Position numbers and translations under genes: made by a program. Below, one piece after another: positions 58,127 to 64,000 of a stretch of 64,000 bases of DNA. Numbering within the stretch: the first letter of the stretch is position 1; the number at the start of each line of letters is the position of its first letter. Source of the stretch: Bacillota bacterium (lineage in GTDB: Bacteria > Bacillota > Clostridia > Tissierellales > Sedimentibacteraceae). The notes below the pieces were generated by a model. That model did not search any database. It saw only the letters and a program-made list of their open reading frames with translations, and had not been told where the DNA came from. The DNA lies in the NCBI GenBank assembly GCA_023453025.1, contig JAEXUD010000022.1, positions 1-64,000 of the forward strand. Direction: 5' to 3'.

Positions 58127-60172
58127 TCATTTTAAGGTCCGTCCCCGGAATTGCATATTGTATTTTTTCATTTTTCTCCATAGTGTTGTTCTGCTCATTC
58201 CTAAATCGTCTGCTGCTTTTTGAACAGACAAATCATTGCTTTTAAGTGCATTCAATATTCTGTCTATTTCCCATTTATTCAGACTGTTGTTTATTTCATG
58301 ACTGGCTTGTATACCTGAAATATTATCATTTGTACCCTCTATGTTACCTATTTCCGTTTCCTCATTCTTTATTAAGAAATCTTCTATTAACTGATCAAAG
58401 TTATATAGGTTGCCATGGTACTTTAAAAGAACACATATTCTTTCAATAAAATTCTGCAGCTCTCTTATATTTCCATACCACTTATAATTTTCAACCTTGT
58501 TCATTATTTCATAAAATTTATCAATATATTCAATATATGTTTCGCCCAGGTTTCTCTCAAAGAAATACTTGCTTATGAGAATTATATCTCCGTTTCGTTC
58601 TCTTAAGGGAGGTATTGATAAGTTAAGCACTCCGATTCTGTAGTACAAGTCTTCTCTGAATTTCTTTGCTGTTATGGCAGCTATTAAATCTCTGTTGGTT
58701 GCTGTGATAACTCTGACATCAATCGGCATTCTTACTGTGGAACCGACTTTTCTTATTTCCTTTTCTTGAAGTACTCTAAGAAGCTGTGCTTGAATTTCAA
58801 TGGGTATTTCTCCGATTTCGTCTAAAAATATGGTTCCTTTGTGAGCCAGTTCAAACAAGCCTATTTTCCCGCCCTTACAGGCTCCTGTAAATGCTCCTTC
58901 CACATATCCGAACAGCTCCGATTCCAGCAGGTTGGAAGACAGCGAAGCACAATTTATCGCAACGAAGGGACCGTCTTTTCTGCTGCTGCTGTTATGAATG
59001 CTTTGAGCAAACAATTCTTTTCCTGTTCCTGTCTCACCTCTTATTAAAATTGTGGACTCCGAAGATGCGTAGCTTCTTGCTATAGATATTGTATTAATTA
59101 ATTCTTTGGATTCCCCTCTTATATCTTCAAAGTTGTATTTTGCAACCAATCCCTTTTCATGGAGGCTTCTTCTGATTTTATTTTCGTTTTCCTGGATGAC
59201 CTTAATATCCTGGAACGTTGCAACAACCCCTTTTACCTCATCGTTTACTATGATAGGTATTCTGTTTGTGGATACCAGTGTTCCGTTAATATCCATAAGC
59301 TGATTTAGTTCTTTTTCTTTTGAATTAAGAGCGTTTATCATAACAGTATTTCTTATGATCTGTTTAATATTTTTGCCAACGGCATATCCGGGACTGGATT
59401 TGATTATACCTTCGGCAACAGGGTTTATAACGTCTATTGCACCGTGTTCATCAACGGCAATTATGGCATCATGAGTAAAATTAACCACAGCCCTATATCT
59501 TTCAAGCTGAATTTTCAATTCTTTCTGCTTTTTTAATTCTTCTTTTTGTATATTCAAAATTTGTTTTGCTGTATTAATGGCACTATTGATTGTAGCCTCA
59601 GAATTTTCAATGGTAATATGCCTTAATTTATATATGTCGGCATATTTTTGCGTCATAACTCCGCCTATACCAAATATGGCTCCGTCTTTTACAGCTTGTT
59701 TGACTATATTTTCACAATCTTTGTCAGTTTTAAAGGTATAATACCTTGCATCAATATGAAGCATGCAGCATATACTTTTTACATCATCGGTAATTTCACC
59801 ATATGAGAAAAAAGCGATTATTCCCTTCTCATTTCTGGCAATTTCAATAGATTCAATGTAATCAGAAAGCAAGACATCGATTCCTACTACAGGTACATTT
59901 AATTTTTCAGCGTTGAGTGCTGCTGCCGTACCTTTTCTGCTTATTAATACCTTTGCTCCTTCATCTACCAAATTCCGTGCAATCCTTAATGCGTCATGCA
60001 GGACATCTTCTTTTGCCATGGGAACAAAGACATTTATGTCCTCTTTCCTATGTTCAATTATCTTCATTGTTTTCTGGGCTAATTGAATAGTAGGCGCTAT
60101 AAGAGATATTTCCGTAACCTTCTTGTTATGTTCTAATCGGGCTTTTTCTATTTGAATCAATTTAAAAAACAC
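58127..60172 (-). CDS. PrpR-type sigma-54 regulator (PrpR_N, PAS, AAA+, HTH)
   Basis: The 681-residue regulator has a PrpR N-terminal sensing domain (EISLIAPTIQLAQKTMKII; ISRKGTAAALN), a PAS domain near 225-300, the AAA+ core with GETGTGKELFAQ and GAFTGA, and a Fis-type helix-turn-helix (SVQKAADDLGMSRTTLWRKM). The start is GTG at 60172 with no strong site. The last residues RGRTLK are encoded by a REP-like repeat, 58134-58148. It lies downstream of the HMG-CoA lyase-type operon and is the probable activator of it (inference). Confidence 0.92.
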   Translation of the reverse strand: MFFKLIQIEKARLEHNKKVTEISLIAPTIQLAQKTMKIIEHRKEDINVFVPMAKEDVLHDALRIARNLVDEGAKVLISRKGTAAALNAEKLNVPVVGIDVLLSDYIESIEIARNEKGIIAFFSYGEITDDVKSICCMLHIDARYYTFKTDKDCENIVKQAVKDGAIFGIGGVMTQKYADIYKLRHITIENSEATINSAINTAKQILNIQKEELKKQKELKIQLERYRAVVNFTHDAIIAVDEHGAIDVINPVAEGIIKSSPGYAVGKNIKQIIRNTVMINALNSKEKELNQLMDINGTLVSTNRIPIIVNDEVKGVVATFQDIKVIQENENKIRRSLHEKGLVAKYNFEDIRGESKELINTISIARSYASSESTILIRGETGTGKELFAQSIHNSSSRKDGPFVAINCASLSSNLLESELFGYVEGAFTGACKGGKIGLFELAHKGTIFLDEIGEIPIEIQAQLLRVLQEKEIRKVGSTVRMPIDVRVITATNRDLIAAITAKKFREDLYYRIGVLNLSIPPLRERNGDIILISKYFFERNLGETYIEYIDKFYEIMNKVENYKWYGNIRELQNFIERICVLLKYHGNLYNFDQLIEDFLIKNEETEIGNIEGTNDNISGIQASHEINNSLNKWEIDRILNALKSNDLSVQKAADDLGMSRTTLWRKMKKYNMQFRGRTLK
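58134..58148. repeat. REP-like motif supplying the regulator's C-terminal codons
   Basis: AAGGTCCGTCCCCGG is identical to the right arm at 57607-57621. Read on the minus strand it encodes RGRTL near the stop codon of the PrpR-type regulator. Confidence 0.8.
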
Positions 60173-60314
60173 CTATCTTTCTATTCTATATAAATTTTCC
60201 TGTATAATTGTTCGTATATTATTCATTTATAGTATAATTATTATTACATATTATATTATAATATAATTAAATACATAAGTCCAACAGTTATTAAAACACA
60301 GTCCATGACATTGA

Positions 60315-60408
60315 TGTGAAGAGTTACTATTCACAGTATCCGAAACCGTGAGCGGGTATTTTTCTTATTTTTCACCTTAACTTTGACTGTGAATAGTAAC
60401 TGTGAAGA
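60315..60408. mobile_element. Short MITE-like copy with 8-bp TSD
   Basis: The element spans 60323-60400 (78 bp) and has perfect 15-bp ends, GTTACTATTCACAGT and ACTGTGAATAGTAAC. It is flanked by TGTGAAGA at 60315-60322 and 60401-60408. Compared with 28340-28590 it keeps the left end and about 62 bp of the right half, so it is an internal-deletion derivative that has itself moved. It lies between the HMG-CoA lyase-type gene and the regulator. Confidence 0.92.
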
Positions 60409-60454
60409 AAAAAACAGCGGACATTAACAGAATTCTGCAATATCCGCTATAGCA

Positions 60455-61354
60455 TTAATTAATGCATTGTTGATTTTTTTGAATGTTAACCAGGTGTCCG
60501 CTGAAGTTTCCTGTTATAATACTTTTTTCATATTTAGCTGCTTCTATCAGCTTGTCAACATCAATGCCTGTTTCATATCCCATGTCGTTTAACATATATA
60601 CCAGGTCCTCTGTTGCGGTATTTCCAGAAGCACCGGGGGCGAACGGGCATCCTCCCAGCCCTCCCAGTGTTGACTGAGCCTTTTTTATGCCGGACTCAAT
60701 TGCCGCCAGTGTGTTTACCATACCCATGTTTCTTGTGTCATGAATATGAACCTGGAATTCAATTTCAGGGAATTCCTTTACTGCCGCCGTAACAATTTCT
60801 CTAACCTGTCTTGGATTTGCTACGCCGATTGTATCAGCCAGAGACATTTCCCTGACACCCATGTTGGCAACTCTGTCCAAAAATTTAAGGACGGTGTCTG
60901 TTGAGTATTTGCCCTCAAACGGACATCCGAATGTCGTTGCAACATCCACACAAACATTCAAGTTCTTGTACGTTTCCATTATGGTTTTTAACTCTGCAAA
61001 TGACTCATCATGAGTTCTGTTTATATTTGCCTTGTTGTGGCTGACACTTAATGACACCACATATGAAACCTTTCTTAAACCCAACTCATAAGCATTTCTT
61101 GCCCCATAAAGGTTGGGAACCAAAGCAAAGAAATCGTAATCAGGATACTTTTCCAATAATATTTTTGTTATTTCACCGGCATCCTTCAGCTGCGGAATTG
61201 CCTTCGGACTTACAAAGGATGTATGCTGAATTGATTTAACTCCGGCACCTATTAAATCTTCTATTACCTTTAGCTTTTGCTCCACTGGTATATAATCCTT
61301 AAGATTTTGGAATCCGTCTCTCGGCCCTACTTCAATTATTTGTATTTTGCCCAT
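60455..61354 (-). CDS. HMG-CoA lyase-type enzyme
   Basis: The 299-residue TIM-barrel protein has the HMGL motifs GPRDGFQN near the start, ADTIGVANPRQVRE, the metal-site HIHDTRNMG, and the catalytic-Cys loop GLGGCPFAPGASGN. It should cleave a 3-hydroxy-3-methylglutaryl-CoA-like thioester to acetyl-CoA plus a keto acid. It follows the CoA-transferase by 11 bp. The exact acyl group is not defined. Confidence 0.93.
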   Translation of the reverse strand: MGKIQIIEVGPRDGFQNLKDYIPVEQKLKVIEDLIGAGVKSIQHTSFVSPKAIPQLKDAGEITKILLEKYPDYDFFALVPNLYGARNAYELGLRKVSYVVSLSVSHNKANINRTHDESFAELKTIMETYKNLNVCVDVATTFGCPFEGKYSTDTVLKFLDRVANMGVREMSLADTIGVANPRQVREIVTAAVKEFPEIEFQVHIHDTRNMGMVNTLAAIESGIKKAQSTLGGLGGCPFAPGASGNTATEDLVYMLNDMGYETGIDVDKLIEAAKYEKSIITGNFSGHLVNIQKNQQCIN

Positions 61355-61365
61355 GATATGCCCCC

Positions 61366-62559
61366 TTAAAATACACCTTTTTCAATATATTCTTTAATTG
61401 TCGCTTCACTCAACCCTATAAGCTCTTCATATACACTGAAGTTGTGTTGTCCCAGCGTAGGTGCAGGAATTCTGATTTCTGCCTTTTTATCACTGAACTT
61501 AATATGGTCACCTGTTAAGGTAGTTTTTCCCGCAACAGGGTGTTCAACTTCAACAAACATTTCTCTTGCACCTGCAATATGCGGATCCTTCACCACTCTG
61601 TCAATAGTATTTATGGGACAGGATGGAACTCCGACTTCCAATAAGCTTTCAACTATTTCATCAACTTCATATTGTCTTGTCCAGGCTTCAATAATCGGTT
61701 TTAAAGCTTCGTGGTTTTTAACTCTTAATGCATTTGTTGTAAATCTTTCATCTGTTAATAATTCCGGCTGTTTCATAGCTTCGGCTAAAAGCTTGTACAG
61801 CTTGTCATTTCCGCATCCTATTATAACATCTCCGTCTTTCGCTCTAAAGGAGTCATATGGATATGCTGATTCATATCTGTTTCCTATTTTTTCAGGAATT
61901 CTGCCTGTGGCAAGATAAATTTGGGTAATAATCTCCAATGAAGAAACAACCGAGTCAACTAATGCCACATCAACTTTTTGTCCTTCACCCGTTTTTATTT
62001 TATTGACTACCGCTGCCAGAACACCTATTGTGCAGCCAAGTCCGCCTAACACGTCTCCCATTGCCGTACCTGTTCTTGTAGGCTGACCTCCGGGCCATCC
62101 TGTTGTGCTCATTAATCCGCCCATTGCCTGACCGATTATATCATAACCTGCTCTCTGGCTGTATGGTCCGTAATGTCCGAAACCGCTGACGCATCCGTAA
62201 ACTATACCGGGATTGATTTCTTTTAATGTTTCATAACCCAACCCTAACTTTTCCATTGTTCCGGGACGATAGTTTTCAATTACCACATCTGCCTTCTTAA
62301 CCATTTCTTTAAAAACTTCTTTTCCTTCGGGAGTTTTTAAATTTAATGTTACACCTAATTTATTTCTGTTCAAGTTCATGTAGTATGCACTTTCGCCATT
62401 TACAAATGGTCCGAATGCCCTTGAATCATCACCCTTTTTTGGTTGTTCTACTTTGTATACCGCAGCTCCCATATCTGCTAAAAGCATTCCGCAGTAAGGT
62501 CCCGCCAATACTCTTGTCAAGTCAAGCACTACTATTCCGTCTAATATTCCTTTGTTCAT
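61366..62559 (-). CDS. Family III (CaiB/BaiF) CoA-transferase
   Basis: The 397-residue protein shows the class III signature: GIVVLDLTRVLAGPYCGMLLADMGA near the start, the catalytic-Asp region MGDVLGG, and the C-terminal PAPTLGQHNF. It should move CoA onto a carboxylic acid, probably the one brought in by the adjacent transporter, for the lyase. AGGAGTAAAAA precedes the ATG. Confidence 0.93.
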   Translation of the reverse strand: MNKGILDGIVVLDLTRVLAGPYCGMLLADMGAAVYKVEQPKKGDDSRAFGPFVNGESAYYMNLNRNKLGVTLNLKTPEGKEVFKEMVKKADVVIENYRPGTMEKLGLGYETLKEINPGIVYGCVSGFGHYGPYSQRAGYDIIGQAMGGLMSTTGWPGGQPTRTGTAMGDVLGGLGCTIGVLAAVVNKIKTGEGQKVDVALVDSVVSSLEIITQIYLATGRIPEKIGNRYESAYPYDSFRAKDGDVIIGCGNDKLYKLLAEAMKQPELLTDERFTTNALRVKNHEALKPIIEAWTRQYEVDEIVESLLEVGVPSCPINTIDRVVKDPHIAGAREMFVEVEHPVAGKTTLTGDHIKFSDKKAEIRIPAPTLGQHNFSVYEELIGLSEATIKEYIEKGVF

Positions 62560-62685
62560 TTTTTACTCCTATTCTTACTTAAAAAATTTATATTAATAAT
62601 TTAAAATTATTATTTTCAAATTCATATTTTAATCAACTTTAAAGTTCAAATTATAGAGCAGGTATTGCTACCTACTCTCAATAAT

Positions 62686-64000
62686 CTACATACCAACGCC
62701 AAGTAAACCGAATGTTACAAAATACATTAATAACGGGAATATTACTAAGCCTATTAATTTTAATCCGAAGCCGGCTTTCATCAAGTCTGATATTTCAAAT
62801 GCTCCGGTACTGTAAGCAATTGCATTTGGAGGTGTTGCAGGAGGTAACATAAATGCAAAGTTTGAAGCAATCATACAAGTTAACATTAATTGTAACGGGT
62901 CCATTCCGATGCCCTTTGCTATACCTGCTAAAACAGGCAGGAATGAAGCAACGACAACTGCGTTTGTTGTAACTTCTGTCAGTATCGCAGTTACCAGCCC
63001 TACTGCAATAATTATTACTATAGGTGGCATATTGCTTAATGAGCCTAAATTTGAAGCTACCCACTCGGCAACTCCGGCATTTGTAAATGCGTTACCCATG
63101 ACCATAGAACCTCCTAAGAGCAGCATTGTTCCCCAAGGGGCTTCTGACAGTGCTTTTTTACCTTCCAGTAAATATACTCCTGCTTTATAATCAACGGGGA
63201 TTACCATTGTTGCAATAGCTATTGCAATGGCTATGGTTTCGTCAGTAGCGAACGGAACAAGTCCCTTCCAGAAGGTACGTGTCACCCATAACAATACTGA
63301 GGCTGCAAATACGACTGCCGTCAATTTTTCGCCCTTGTTCATTGGGCCTAATGCTTCATACTCCTTATTGACAACATCAATATTAATGTGCTCCATTTCG
63401 TCTGTTTTGTAGAATTTACGCAAATAAATCCACATTACCGGCAGCATTACCACCGTAAATGGCAAGCCTATTTTTAACCACTCCAGAAAGCTGATTTCTA
63501 ATCCTAAGGTTTCCTGAATAATACCAATACCCGTTGGATTGGTTGTAGTTCCTATGACTGTTGCCAGCCCTCCCATTGTCGCAGCATATGGTATGGCAAG
63601 CACCAATGCTTTTTTAAATCCGACTGTTACCTGGTCTCCCATTGTTGCAATTATTGAAATAGCAACCGGCAGCATCATTGCCGTAGCAGTTGTGTTTGAC
63701 ATCCACATAGATACAAATGCTGTTGCAAGTATGAATCCTAAAATAATTGTGCTGGGCTTGCTTCCAACCTTCTTTACAATTCCAAGTGCCATTCTTCTGT
63801 GCAAACCCCATCTTTGCATTGCTGAAGCAAGGAAGCCGACTCCCAGCACCAGATATACTGTCGGGTATGCATAGTGTGTAAACAGTGCAATATCATTTTG
63901 TCCTTTAGAGCCTGTGATTCCCAGCAAAGGGTATAGTAATATAGGCAATAAGGCTGTTATCGGAATAGGAATAGCCTCCGTCATCCAGAAAACTATCATT
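62686..64000 (-). CDS. DASS-family dicarboxylate/anion symporter, 5-prime end outside the window
   Basis: This protein is a SLC13/DASS sodium-coupled transporter: VFWMTEAIPIPITALLPILL, the SNT-type WMSNTTATAMMLP, and the second ATEVTTNAVVVASFLPVL and IASNFAFMLPPATPPNAIAYS. About 437 residues are visible. The N-terminal start lies beyond position 64000, so the ATG at 63999 is probably internal. Partner genes suggest a carboxylate with a 3-hydroxy group. Confidence 0.93.
   Translation of the reverse strand, partial: MIVFWMTEAIPIPITALLPILLYPLLGITGSKGQNDIALFTHYAYPTVYLVLGVGFLASAMQRWGLHRRMALGIVKKVGSKPSTIILGFILATAFVSMWMSNTTATAMMLPVAISIIATMGDQVTVGFKKALVLAIPYAATMGGLATVIGTTTNPTGIGIIQETLGLEISFLEWLKIGLPFTVVMLPVMWIYLRKFYKTDEMEHINIDVVNKEYEALGPMNKGEKLTAVVFAASVLLWVTRTFWKGLVPFATDETIAIAIAIATMVIPVDYKAGVYLLEGKKALSEAPWGTMLLLGGSMVMGNAFTNAGVAEWVASNLGSLSNMPPIVIIIAVGLVTAILTEVTTNAVVVASFLPVLAGIAKGIGMDPLQLMLTCMIASNFAFMLPPATPPNAIAYSTGAFEISDLMKAGFGLKLIGLVIFPLLMYFVTFGLLGVGM

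Noticed and set aside
1..64000. tRNA, rRNA or CRISPR loci
   Set aside because: I saw no cloverleaf-like or repeat-spacer structure on reading both strands. A tRNAscan or CRISPR-finder run would settle this.

Overview
The window looks like chromosomal DNA of an anaerobic, low-GC member of the Clostridia. The signs are strong GGAGG ribosome sites, AT-rich codon use, a PerR-rubrerythrin oxidative-stress pair, a cytosolic phosphate butyryltransferase, RsgA, RbsDACB and several sigma-54 enhancer-binding regulators. The mix of amino-acid or organic-acid fermentation genes suggests a Sedimentibacter/Tissierellales-like organism. That placement is inference from gene content; there is no rRNA or tRNA gene here to settle it.

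Layout. Positions 1-6900 are an accessory zone: an IS1634-type transposase gene, an IS3-family transposase remnant, REP-like motifs, and a family of small membrane-protein genes that has been duplicated and is partly decaying, ending with a secreted protein gene. Positions 6900-9800 hold an agr-type quorum-sensing module in which agrB-agrD and agrC-agrA converge on a shared terminator; the agrD precursor (7550-7717) is a short gene. Positions 10000-16100 carry housekeeping genes (a DUF1653 protein, nucleoside diphosphate kinase, a SWIM/SNF2 helicase) and perR-rubrerythrin with a Per-box promoter. Positions 16300-19850 are a three-subunit molybdenum hydroxylase operon. Positions 19900-32500 are mixed: PrsW and SprT-like proteases, an orphan DarT-like ADP-ribosyltransferase, phosphate butyryltransferase, a CadC-controlled metal ATPase with a separately encoded HMA domain, thioredoxin, a gamma-carbonic anhydrase, TraX, a MATE exporter and tandem DUF155 proteins.

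Positions 32600-37700 form a catabolic unit: a short-chain fatty-acid-type transporter, a beta-hydroxyacid dehydrogenase and a beta-keto acid cleavage enzyme (BKACE) behind a clear sigma-54 promoter with upstream palindromes, plus a sigma-54 activator. Positions 37800-49900 carry a GGDEF/EAL protein and a peptide-utilisation cluster (M14 carboxypeptidase, Dpp/Opp-type ABC transporter, Nim-like flavoprotein, RocB-like peptidase, RpiR regulator). Positions 50000-56700 hold rsgA with a leader peptide and switch-like arms, a RelE/ParE toxin relic and the ribose operon rbsRDACB. Positions 56700-64000 hold a cysteine-peptidase-like gene behind a pentanucleotide repeat, a glyoxalase-like gene, a PrpR-type sigma-54 regulator, and an HMG-CoA-lyase / family III CoA-transferase / DASS transporter cluster that runs off the right edge.

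Scattered through the window is a small non-autonomous transposon family (copies at 28340-28590, 60323-60400 and an end at 56728). Two copies are flanked by perfect 8-bp target duplications. The items most worth a second look are this element, the rearranged agr module with its unusual predicted signal ring, the orphan DarT-like enzyme, the rsgA leader switch, and the sigma-54 controlled BKACE cassette of unknown substrate. I see no CRISPR array, tRNA or rRNA.
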